The position numbers and the translations under genes were made by a program. The notes beneath the pieces were generated by a model. It searched no databases. It worked only from the letters and a program-made list of their open reading frames with translations, and was not told the DNA's origin. A stretch of 32,397 nt of DNA from the NCBI GenBank assembly GCA_002280405.1, contig NCDY01000031.1, positions 1 to 32,397 on the forward strand, in the 5' to 3' direction. Below, piece by piece: positions 8,539 through 14,876 of the stretch; position 1 is the first letter of the stretch, and each line of letters starts with the position of its first letter. Source of the DNA: Rhodobacterales bacterium 32-66-9 (lineage in GTDB: Bacteria > Pseudomonadota > Alphaproteobacteria > Rhodobacterales > Rhodobacteraceae).

Positions 8539-9828
8539 ATGGACATCGCGACCCGAGTCTGGGACCACAAATGGAAGATCGACCCCATCGTGCGGTCGCT
8601 GATCGACACCGACTTCTACAAGCTTCTGATGTGCCAGTCGATTTTCCGGAACAAGCCGGACACGACCGTGGTCTTCAGCCTGATCAACCGGTCGACCAGG
8701 GTGCGCCTGGCCGATCTGATTGACGAGGGCGAGCTGCGCGAGCAGCTGGATCATGTGCGGTCGCTGTCGCTCAGCCGTGGCGAAAGCACCTGGCTGCGCG
8801 GCAACACGTTCTATGGCAAGCGCCAGATGTTCCGCCCGGATTTCATGGAATGGTTCGAGGGCCTGCGCCTGCCCGCCTATCATCTGGAAAAGCGCGACGG
8901 GCAGTTCGAGCTGAGTTTCGAAGGTGCCTGGCCCGAGGTCATGCTGTGGGAAATCCCCGCTCTGGCTGTGCTGACGGAGTTGCGCAGCAGAGCCGCGCTG
9001 AACACGCTGGGCCGGTTCGAGCTGCAGGTGCTTTACGCCCGCGCCATGACCCGGCTTTGGGAAAAGATCGAGCGGCTGCGCCGGATCGACGGGTTGCGCA
9101 TCGCCGACTTCGGAACCCGCAGGCGCCACGGCTTCCTGTGGCAGGACTGGTGCGTCCAGGCGATGCAGGAAGGCCTGGGCGCCAAGTTCACCGGCACCTC
9201 GAACTGCCGCATCGCCATGCGCCGCGATATCGAGGCGATCGGCACGAACGCCCATGAACTGCCGATGGTCTACAGTGCCCTGGCCAATTCGGACGAGGAA
9301 CTGCGCCAGGCCCCCTATCGGGTTCTGGCCGACTGGCACGAAGAACATGACGGCAATCTTCGGATCATGCTGCCGGACACCTATGGCACCGAAGGCTTCC
9401 TGAAGAATGCGCCGGACTGGCTGGCCGGCTGGACCGGCATCCGGATCGATTCCGGCGATGCGGCGAAGGGGGCCGAGACGGCGATCCGCTGGTGGAAGGA
9501 CCGGGGCGAAGATCCGAGGACGAAGCTGGTGATCTTTTCGGACGGGCTGGATGTGGAGAAGATCGAGGAGCTTTACGCCCGCTTCACCGGGCGGGTCAAA
9601 GTGTCCTTCGGCTGGGGGACCATGCTGACCAACGACTTTCGCGGGCTGGTTCACGATGACGCGCTGGCTCCGTTCAGCCTGGTCTGCAAGGCCTTGTCGG
9701 CGAACGGCAGGCCAACGGTCAAATTGTCGGACAACCCGGCCAAGGCGATGGGCCCGAAGGCCGAGATCGATCGCTACAAGCGCGTCTTCGGCGTGGGCAT
9801 CCAGGAGGCACAGGAGGTTGTGGTCTAG
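8539..9828 (+). CDS. pncB: nicotinate phosphoribosyltransferase
   Basis: Converts nicotinate and PRPP to nicotinate mononucleotide with ATP hydrolysis, using the product of pncA. The 429-residue length is normal. Family segments include [14 protein letters not shown] near residue 29, FGTRRRHGF, a segment reading [25 protein letters not shown], and [11 protein letters not shown] near the phosphate-binding site. The GGAGGT ribosome-binding site (8525-8530) lies inside the end of pncA, implying translational coupling. Transcription probably stops at the hairpin at 9899-9927. Confidence 0.97.
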   Translation: MDIATRVWDHKWKIDPIVRSLIDTDFYKLLMCQSIFRNKPDTTVVFSLINRSTRVRLADLIDEGELREQLDHVRSLSLSRGESTWLRGNTFYGKRQMFRPDFMEWFEGLRLPAYHLEKRDGQFELSFEGAWPEVMLWEIPALAVLTELRSRAALNTLGRFELQVLYARAMTRLWEKIERLRRIDGLRIADFGTRRRHGFLWQDWCVQAMQEGLGAKFTGTSNCRIAMRRDIEAIGTNAHELPMVYSALANSDEELRQAPYRVLADWHEEHDGNLRIMLPDTYGTEGFLKNAPDWLAGWTGIRIDSGDAAKGAETAIRWWKDRGEDPRTKLVIFSDGLDVEKIEELYARFTGRVKVSFGWGTMLTNDFRGLVHDDALAPFSLVCKALSANGRPTVKLSDNPAKAMGPKAEIDRYKRVFGVGIQEAQEVVV

Positions 9829-9833
9829 CTAAT

Positions 9834-9878
9834 GCGTGATGCGGAAAAGTGGACTCCGGTTTTCCGCATCGATCACGC
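9834..9878. repeat. palindromic intergenic repeat (REP-like)
   Basis: GCGTGAT + GCGGAAAA (9834-9848) pairs with TTTTCCGC + ATCACGC (9860-9878); a 4-nt ATCG insertion bulges on the right arm and an 11-nt loop reads GTGGACTCCGG. The core GCGGAAAA...TTTTCCGC with a GTGGA loop is one I recognise as a frequently dispersed alphaproteobacterial palindrome. It lies just after pncB. Only one copy is in the window, so the repeat status rests on memory of other genomes. Confidence 0.6.
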
Positions 9879-9898
9879 GACCACCAAGACCCGAGATC

Positions 9899-9927
9899 GG
9901 GATGATGTTTCCATCAAACATCATCCC
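9899..9927. terminator. hairpin between convergent pncB and kinase genes
   Basis: A perfect 12-bp stem, GGGATGATGTTT (9899-9910) with its complement at 9916-9927, surrounds a 5-nt loop. It ends 4 bp before the stop codon of the minus-strand kinase gene, so it can terminate both convergent transcripts. No long T-run follows in either direction. Confidence 0.7.
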
Positions 9928-9930
9928 GGT

Positions 9931-10836
9931 CTAGGCCAGAACCATTGCCGCACAAGCCGTCGCCCGGGCCAGATGGCTGCGATGGATCGGGTCTTCGCGG
10001 GCCAGCCTCAGCGTCGCCCAGCCCACCGAAGCCAGGCTGCGGGCCAGGGTGCAGGCATCGACCATGGCCCGGTCCGTGGTGCCGTACCCCGCCATCAACG
10101 CGTCGCGCAGCAAGGGATGTTCGGGGTGCCGCACGGTCTGCAACAGGGCGGTGCCGAGGTCATAGAGGCGAAAGCCGAAACCGGCATCGTCGAAGTCGAT
10201 CAGAGATACCGAACGGTCGTTCACAAGTACATTCTCGCGCAGCACATCGGCATGGATCAGGCCGATGTCGCCGGCCAGACGTTCCCGCAGGGCGTCGCGG
10301 GCGCGGATCAGCACTGCGCGCTGATCGGCGGTGGCGGATGGGTGCTCCCAGAAACGGCCCCAGAGCGGCTGTTCGCCGACCAGACCGTCAAGGTCCCAGC
10401 GCGGGCGGGTGAAGTCATCAGGCAGTGCCAGGGCGTCGGTCGCCCGGTGCACCTGGCGCAACAGCGCCCCGAGCGCGTGGTAAAGATCGAGGATCCCGGA
10501 GATGGGGCGCGTGAACGGCAGGCTTGCCTCACCCAGGGCTTCCCCATCCATCCAGGCGAGTACCGAGGCATGGCGGCCGTCGTGCAGACCGACGAGCGGT
10601 CGTCCGTCCAGCGCGGGCAAGGCCGCCGGAACCGGAAGTCCGGCGCGCGCGAGTTCGGCGCACCACCACAGCTCGGACCGGATCGCCGCGGCGGACTGGT
10701 ATCCCGCACGGTGCAGGCGCAGCGCGGCGCGGGTTCCTGACGGCAGTGCCATTTCGAAGACATGGTTCTCGCGGTTGCGCAGGGTCCGCAGGATGCGACC
10801 GCCCCAGGCCCGTGCAGCGGTTTCGGCGGGGGTCAC
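9931..10836 (-). CDS. aminoglycoside phosphotransferase/choline-kinase-fold small-molecule kinase
   Basis: A 301-residue kinase-like protein of the APH family. The N-lobe has NRENHVFEM and an Arg-rich ALRLHRAGYQ segment. The hinge region reads VLAWMDGEAL. The Brenner motif IHADVLRENVLV (catalytic Asp in HAD) and the metal-binding LIDFDDAGFG are intact, so it is probably active. The layout resembles SrkA/YihE and homoserine-kinase-like proteins more than antibiotic kinases. It starts with GTG at 10836, overlapping the arfB stop by 4 bp (GTGA), so it is the second gene of an arfB operon. The substrate is unknown; a resistance role should not be assumed. Confidence 0.85.
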   Translation of the reverse strand: MTPAETAARAWGGRILRTLRNRENHVFEMALPSGTRAALRLHRAGYQSAAAIRSELWWCAELARAGLPVPAALPALDGRPLVGLHDGRHASVLAWMDGEALGEASLPFTRPISGILDLYHALGALLRQVHRATDALALPDDFTRPRWDLDGLVGEQPLWGRFWEHPSATADQRAVLIRARDALRERLAGDIGLIHADVLRENVLVNDRSVSLIDFDDAGFGFRLYDLGTALLQTVRHPEHPLLRDALMAGYGTTDRAMVDACTLARSLASVGWATLRLAREDPIHRSHLARATACAAMVLA

Positions 10837-11255
10837 TCTTCGTCGCCCACCTTGCCGCGCAGGACTTTCACCTCGCCGCGCGCGGTCTTGGCGGCGGCCC
10901 TGCGGCGCTGGCTGCCGAGGGTCGGCTTCGTGGCAATCCGGCGCTTCGGAGCCACCAGGGCTGCGCGGATCATCTCGACCAGTCGGGCGCGCGCGATCTC
11001 GCGGTTCCGCACCTGACTGCGGGTTTCATCCACCTGCAGCACGATTGCGCCCTCCAGCGTCCAGCGCCGTCCGGCCAGCTTTTTCAGGCGCGCCTTCACG
11101 CCGGGGGTCAAATGCGGCGACCGCTCAGCCTCAAAGCGCAATTCGACGGCGGTCGAGACCTTGTTGACGTTCTGCCCGCCGGGACCGGAGGCCCGCATGA
11201 AGCTTTCCGCAAGCTCCCAGTCGGCGATGGCAAGGGTTTCGGTGACGTGCAGCAT
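10833..11255 (-). CDS. arfB: alternative ribosome-rescue factor ArfB (peptidyl-tRNA hydrolase)
   Basis: A 140-residue release-factor-like protein (YaeJ/ICT1 family) that frees ribosomes stalled on non-stop mRNA. The catalytic GGQ lies in MRASGPGGQNVNKVSTAVELRF, about residues 26-28. The C-terminal tail is strongly basic (VAPKRRIATKPTLGSQRRRAAAKTARGEVK), the part that enters the empty mRNA channel. The domain that reads stop codons in RF1/RF2 is absent, as expected. An imperfect hairpin (11289-11319) lies about 35 nt upstream of the start. It is coupled by overlap to a kinase gene downstream. Confidence 0.94.
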   Translation of the reverse strand: MLHVTETLAIADWELAESFMRASGPGGQNVNKVSTAVELRFEAERSPHLTPGVKARLKKLAGRRWTLEGAIVLQVDETRSQVRNREIARARLVEMIRAALVAPKRRIATKPTLGSQRRRAAAKTARGEVKVLRGKVGDEE

Positions 11256-11336
11256 GGCCTGGCTATGGTGTGACGCGACAAAGCGGACGCGCCAAGAATT
11301 CCGGAAAAATCTTGGGCGCTGTCGGACGAAATAGAG

Positions 11337-11365
11337 AAAGGGCTGCCCTGCTCAGGCAACCCTTT
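11337..11365 (-). terminator. rho-independent terminator of the small minus-strand unit
   Basis: On the minus strand, AAAGGGTTGCC pairs with GGCAGCCCTTT over 11 bp around a 7-nt loop. One pair is a G.U wobble that forms only in minus-strand RNA; on the plus strand the same position is a C/A mismatch. The descending arm ends in UUUCUCUAUUU. The strand-specific pairing shows that the RNA is made from the minus strand. Confidence 0.75.
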
Positions 11366-11436
11366 CCGAGATCCAAGGAGATGGGCCAGTTAGGGCATCC
11401 AAATCCAATCGGTGGTCTATTTCCCAGGGGCTGCCC

Positions 11437-11493
11437 TTAGAAAATACGCCTCCCGACTGTCCCGACACCTCTCTCCAATATCACTCTAGACAC
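11437..11493 (-). CDS. 18-codon ORF with extended Shine-Dalgarno (candidate small protein or leader peptide)
   Basis: A GTG-initiated ORF encodes MSRVILERGVGTVGRRIF and ends in TAA. The 17 nt overlapping its start (11509-11493, minus strand) are an exact complement of the conserved 3' end of 16S rRNA (CTGGATCACCTCCTTTC). GGAGG sits 7 nt before GTG, the ideal spacing. A TTGACA box lies upstream at 11557-11552 and a terminator follows, making a self-contained unit of roughly 200 nt between the queuosine-precursor transporter and arfB. The peptide is basic and amphipathic-looking; I do not recognise it. It could be a functional small protein, a leader peptide or part of an sRNA. Confidence 0.5.
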   Translation of the reverse strand: MSRVILERGVGTVGRRIF

Positions 11494-11528
11494 TGGATCA
11501 CCTCCTTTCAAAAAGTTGCCGATGGGTT

Positions 11529-11557
11529 GAGCCTGCCACAGATTTTGTGTTTGTCAA
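11529..11557 (-). promoter_or_regulatory. putative promoter of the small unit
   Basis: A consensus TTGACA lies at 11557-11552 on the minus strand, immediately after the stop codon of the transporter gene. At 16-17 bp spacing the -10 candidate is CAGGCT/AGGCTC, which keeps the conserved A2 and T6 at 16-bp spacing but is otherwise weak. The -35 match and the position support independent transcription. Confidence 0.4.
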
Positions 11558-11563
11558 AACAAA

Positions 11564-12184
11564 TCACGCAACCCTTGCACCAAGCCTGGCGACTGCCAAT
11601 CGAAACGGCAGCAATGCCACCAGAGCAAGCAAGAGCTTCACCAACCAGTCACCGACGGCCAGCGACACCCAGAACGGAGCCTGCGGTCCAAGGCCCAGAA
11701 GCGGTGCAGCCGCCGTCGCCCAGGACACGTCATTCGTTGGCTCCAAGAAGGTCAGCGCGGCGGAAAAGGCGACGGTGAAGAAGATGGCCGTGTCCAGCGT
11801 CGAGGAGACCAGGGTCGACACCAGCGGGGCCTTCCACCAACCGCCTTGCCGCAGCCGGTTGAAGACCGAGATGTCCAGAAGCTGGGCACACAGAAAGGCA
11901 AGGCCGGAACCGATCGCGATGCGGAAGGTCACCAGCGGGCCGAACTCGCCGATGATCCGCGTGCCGATGAAGGAACAGAGTATTCCGGTGGCAAATCCGG
12001 CCAGCACCACGCGGCGGGCGGCGGCGGGACCCTGCAGCCGGTTCGTCAGATCGGTGATAAGGAAGGCAAAGGGATAGGTCAGTGCCCCCCAGGTCAGGAA
12101 CCTGCCCAGCGGGTATTGGACAAGGATGTTCGAGGCGACGACAATCGTCGCCATGGCCAGGACGCCGGGAAGAAGGATGCGCAT
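11564..12184 (-). CDS. queuosine precursor transporter (YhhQ/VUT family)
   Basis: An integral inner-membrane protein of 206 residues with about six transmembrane segments. The family imports 7-deazaguanine precursors (preQ0/preQ1 or queuine) for queuosine in tRNA. Family segments include ASNILVQYPLG, GALTYPFAFLITDLTNR (the TYP...DL motif), FIGTRIIGEFG, SGLAFLCAQLLDISVFNRLR and STLDTAIFF. The ATG at 12184 is preferred over an in-frame TTG at 12205 because GGAA lies 8 nt upstream of it. A small hairpin (12222-12236) is in the leader. The gene name is often given as yhhQ or qrtT-like; I assign none. Confidence 0.9.
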   Translation of the reverse strand: MRILLPGVLAMATIVVASNILVQYPLGRFLTWGALTYPFAFLITDLTNRLQGPAAARRVVLAGFATGILCSFIGTRIIGEFGPLVTFRIAIGSGLAFLCAQLLDISVFNRLRQGGWWKAPLVSTLVSSTLDTAIFFTVAFSAALTFLEPTNDVSWATAAAPLLGLGPQAPFWVSLAVGDWLVKLLLALVALLPFRLAVARLGARVA

Positions 12185-12221
12185 GCTGCTTTTCCGTTTT
12201 GACAAGGTCGCGGAGACTTGA

Positions 12222-12236
12222 CCCCGACCGTCGGGG
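12222..12236 (-). promoter_or_regulatory. leader hairpin upstream of the queuosine precursor transporter
   Basis: CCCCGA / TCGGGG forms a 6-bp stem with a CCG loop (CGG on the minus strand). On the minus strand, TTGACT and TATAGG lie upstream near 12249-12275, separated by 15 bp, a weak promoter candidate. The remaining ~180 bp to the end of the MFS gene (12414) shows no gene. I looked for a preQ1-I aptamer pattern and did not find one. Confidence 0.3.
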
Positions 12237-12413
12237 CGCAGGCGGCCTATACCGCGTCGGCGGGCAAGTCAACTGGTCCGGGACGAGGACGCCCAGGCAC
12301 CGCTTCCGCAGGCGAAGTTGGCGGATGGTGCGGCTGCAGAGACCGCGCCGCGCCCGCTGTCCCGCGCGGTGGCCGACCGGTCCGTCACAAACCGCTCCGA
12401 ACGCGGGTCGGCA

Positions 12414-13784
12414 TCACGCGGACATCTCGCCTTTGGGTCTGACGAAAGACAGCAGAACCAGGCCGATCAGGAACAACAGAACCAGCGGCGCGATCCCGAT
12501 CCGCTGCGATCCGCTGATCGTGGTCGCCAGCGCGATCAGCGCCGGCGACATGAAACTTGCAACCTTGCCGGACAGTGCGAACAGGCCGAAGGCCTCGGTC
12601 GCACGATCCGGCGTGGTGTGGCGCGCCATCATCGTGCGCGACGCCGCCTGCAATGATCCCCCCGCCGCCCCGATCAGCGCGCCGCAGGCGAAGAAGATCT
12701 GGTCGGGAAGGCCCGACGCCGGGTCCATCGCGATCCCCCAGATGCTTTCCCGCGTCATGCCGACGATGATCAGGCAGACGACGATCAGCACGATGATCGA
12801 AACCATGATCACCGGTTTCGGCCCGAAGGCCCGGTCCGCCCGGCCGCCGATGAAGGCCGCCACCATGGCCGTCACCGCGCCGACTATGCCGAAGATGCCG
12901 ATCTGGATGATCGACCAGCCAAGAACGCCCGAGGCATAGACCCCGCCAAATCCGTAAAGCGCGTTCAGCGCATCGCGGTAGAACAGCGACGCGGCAAGAT
13001 AGGCGGCAAGGCTTTTGCGGAAGCGCAGGCTGCGGATCAGATCCCTGAGGCTGGCAAAGGCGCGGCCGACATGCAGCGGGCGGCGCTCGGTATGGGGTTC
13101 CCTGACCCACAGGAAGAACGGGATCATGAAGACGACGAACCAGATCGCGGTGAAAGGGCCGACGAACCGGGTGCCCTCGCGCGCTTCGGGGTCGAGGCCG
13201 AAAAGCGGCGCGGTGCCCAGCAGCGTCAGCCCGCTGTCCGCCCCTTCGGCGAAGAACAGCAGCATGATGACCAGGGCGAGAAGGCCGCCGAGGTAGCCGA
13301 ACGCAAAACCCGAGCCGGAGATAGCACCCAGATCGTCGGCCTGGGTCAGCGACGGCATCAGCGCGTTGGTGAAGATCGTCGCGAACTCCATCCCGATGAA
13401 GCCGATCCCGAACAGGCCGACCGCCCAGAACAGCATCCCGTCGCCGCCGCCCGGGGCAACCCACCACAGCCCCGCCGATCCCACGACGTAGAACCCCGAA
13501 AACGTCCAGACCCAGACGAGGCGCCGCCCGGTGCCGTCGGCAATCGCACCCAGGATCGGTGCCAGCAGGGCGATGGACCCCGAGGCGATGGCAAGACCCC
13601 ATCCCCAGTAGGCCTGAGCGGCGGCCTTTGCGGCCTCTTCGTCCAGGCCCCCGCCCATGTAGTAGCCACGAGCGATTTCAGCGAAATACGGCCCGAAGAT
13701 GAAGGTCAGCAAAAGCGTGTTGTAGGGCTGGCTGGCCCAGTCGAAGAAGTACCAGCCCCAGATCCGCTTTTTCGCGCTTGTCAT
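12414..13784 (-). CDS. UMF1-family MFS transporter (Atg22-like)
   Basis: A 456-residue, 12-helix major facilitator protein of the UMF1 branch, which is related to the fungal vacuolar effluxer Atg22. The diagnostic N-terminus WGWYFFDWASQPYNTLLLTFIFGPYFA is present. GAIADGTGRRLVW is the loop 2-3 MFS motif, and FGYLGGLLAL and GALIGAAGGSLQAASRTMMAR are also conserved. A long first periplasmic loop (YYMGGGLDEEAAKAAAQAYW) follows helix 1, as is usual here. The start has a GGGGG stretch 6 nt or so upstream. The substrate is not known; fungal relatives export amino acids. Confidence 0.9.
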   Translation of the reverse strand: MTSAKKRIWGWYFFDWASQPYNTLLLTFIFGPYFAEIARGYYMGGGLDEEAAKAAAQAYWGWGLAIASGSIALLAPILGAIADGTGRRLVWVWTFSGFYVVGSAGLWWVAPGGGDGMLFWAVGLFGIGFIGMEFATIFTNALMPSLTQADDLGAISGSGFAFGYLGGLLALVIMLLFFAEGADSGLTLLGTAPLFGLDPEAREGTRFVGPFTAIWFVVFMIPFFLWVREPHTERRPLHVGRAFASLRDLIRSLRFRKSLAAYLAASLFYRDALNALYGFGGVYASGVLGWSIIQIGIFGIVGAVTAMVAAFIGGRADRAFGPKPVIMVSIIVLIVVCLIIVGMTRESIWGIAMDPASGLPDQIFFACGALIGAAGGSLQAASRTMMARHTTPDRATEAFGLFALSGKVASFMSPALIALATTISGSQRIGIAPLVLLFLIGLVLLSFVRPKGEMSA

Positions 13785-13914
13785 GCCTGCCCCCGGTTTT
13801 GCGCTGAAGTGAAGCCGGAAAAGCCCGTCGGCGCAAGGGAAGGCCTTGAGGTCGCCCCGAGCGTGTCAAAGGCGGAACCGGCCACCGGGCAAGACCGGCG
13901 ACATGGAGCGCGTC

Positions 13915-14445
13915 TCAACGCCGGGGCGGCCAGGGTCGCGTGGCCTCGGCGGCGATCCAGGCCCGGACCCAGTCTGGCAGGGCCGGACTTTCGACTGCGG
14001 CGCCGAAGGCCTTCGCCAGATCTGCCGGTGGCACCAGTCCGGCTTTCGATACGACAGCCGACCGGATCAGGACATGCGAGGTGCATTCGTCGCCCTTCCA
14101 CATCGACTGTTCCATGTAAAGAAAGCGGTCGTCCCACCCCAGGCAGCGGCTGTGGGTGGTCAGCCGGGAAAACAGCGTCACCCGCCGTCGGTAGCGCACC
14201 GAAGAGCCCGCGACGGTCATCCCCCAGCCCCGGTCCCGCAGGATCCGGTGCAACGCGGTCCGCGCCCCAAGGGACAGACGGCCGAGGTCGAACAGTGTAA
14301 GCGTCCGTCCGTTGTTCAACTCGACCCAGGGGTCAAGATCCCAGGGCCAGCACAGCTGATGGCTGACATGAGTATCGAAAAGCCCGAGGGGCGGCATCCG
14401 GCGGGCACGGGCCAACTCTTTGAACATGCGCAGGAACGGATACAT
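13915..14445 (-). CDS. acyl-CoA thioesterase-like hotdog-fold protein
   Basis: A 176-residue protein of the 4HBT/thioesterase superfamily. The segment WPWDLDPWVELNNGRTLTLFDLGR matches the hotdog helix motif (usually DxDxNGHxNNxxYL), with Asp and Asn-Asn preserved. GSSVRYRRRVTLFSRLTTHSRCLGWDDRFLYMEQSMW is the central beta sheet. The C-terminus resembles the THEM6/YbgC-like group. The start at 14445 is chosen because GGAG lies 6 nt upstream; an ATG at 14451 abuts GGAG and is less likely. It is divergent from yggT. The natural acyl-CoA substrate cannot be read from sequence. Confidence 0.82.
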   Translation of the reverse strand: MYPFLRMFKELARARRMPPLGLFDTHVSHQLCWPWDLDPWVELNNGRTLTLFDLGRLSLGARTALHRILRDRGWGMTVAGSSVRYRRRVTLFSRLTTHSRCLGWDDRFLYMEQSMWKGDECTSHVLIRSAVVSKAGLVPPADLAKAFGAAVESPALPDWVRAWIAAEATRPWPPRR

Positions 14446-14517
14446 CGGCATCTCCGGTTTCGCGCGCAGGGGTGGCCCGGCAAAGGCATGGCGTCAAGAG
14501 ATACGCTGCGGAAGCCA

Positions 14518-14546
14518 TTGCCCTTGGCGCGCCCTGCCGCTAGGTC
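14518..14546 (+). promoter_or_regulatory. putative promoter of yggT-recQ
   Basis: TTGCCC (14518-14523) and TAGGTC (14541-14546) are 17 bp apart, similar in form to the pncA promoter candidate. They lie 26 bp before the yggT start, whose GGAG ribosome-binding site is at 14563-14566. Confidence 0.42.
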
Positions 14547-14572
14547 TGGCGCAACCTGCGCCGGAGTGCCCG

Positions 14573-14860
14573 ATGACCTCGCTATACCAAATCCTGACGC
14601 TGATCCTTGACATTGTGGTGTTCATCATCCTTGCCCATGTCATCATGAGCTGGTTGATCAACTTCCAGGTTCTGAACATCCGGCAGCCGCTGGTGTCGCA
14701 AATCTGGTATGGGCTGAACCGGATGCTGGAGCCGCTTTACGCCCCGGTCCGGCGGCTGTTGCCCGCGATGGGCGGCCTTGACCTTGCCCCGCTCGTGGTC
14801 CTGATCGCGGTCTATGCCCTGCAGATCATCCTGCGCAACAACGTGGCCGCGTTCCTGTGA
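14573..14860 (+). CDS. YggT family membrane protein
   Basis: A 95-residue protein with two YggT-type hydrophobic blocks: LYQILTLILDIVVFIILAHVIMSWLI and LDLAPLVVLIAVYALQIIL. The conserved amphipathic link QIWYGLNRMLEPLYAPVRRLLPAMGGLD joins them. YggT proteins are inner-membrane and linked to osmotic-shock tolerance or to division/FtsZ placement in various bacteria; the molecular role is not settled. The ATG at 14573 follows GGAG at 6 nt. recQ begins 16 bp after the stop, so the two are probably co-transcribed. Confidence 0.92.
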   Translation: MTSLYQILTLILDIVVFIILAHVIMSWLINFQVLNIRQPLVSQIWYGLNRMLEPLYAPVRRLLPAMGGLDLAPLVVLIAVYALQIILRNNVAAFL

Positions 14861-14876
14861 ACCAAGCCTGACGTCA

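Larger units (their letters stand above)
11320..11525 (-). ncRNA. candidate independent small transcript (mRNA or regulatory RNA)
   Basis: The likely transcript starts around 11525, downstream of the minus-strand TTGACA at 11557-11552, and ends at the hairpin at 11337-11365. It holds the 18-codon ORF and an ~70-nt 3' untranslated part. That part contains CUCCUU (11380-11375), which could pair with the AAGGAG of the ribosome-binding site, and a UGCCCU that could pair with AGGGCA after the stop codon. Boundaries are inferred from sequence signals only. No known RNA family was recognised. Confidence 0.4.

Noticed and set aside
9931-10836. Aminoglycoside-resistance gene
   Set aside because: The APH fold is present, but the sequence resembles housekeeping SrkA/homoserine-kinase-like proteins and sits in an arfB operon with no mobile context.
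11480-11520. Fragment of a 16S rRNA gene on the plus strand
   Set aside because: Only the 17 nt CTGGATCACCTCCTTTC match. The preceding bases lack the conserved GGGGAACCTGCGG region and the following bases differ, while the minus-strand reading gives a perfectly spaced SD, ORF and terminator.
12185-12290. preQ1 riboswitch upstream of the queuosine precursor transporter
   Set aside because: The leader has a short hairpin but not the C-rich loop and A-rich tail pseudoknot of preQ1-I, nor any pattern I could match to preQ1-II or III.
14814-14876. Longer N-terminus of RecQ overlapping yggT
   Set aside because: The extra codons lie inside yggT in another frame and have no RecQ homology; the GTG at 14877 fits the family start.
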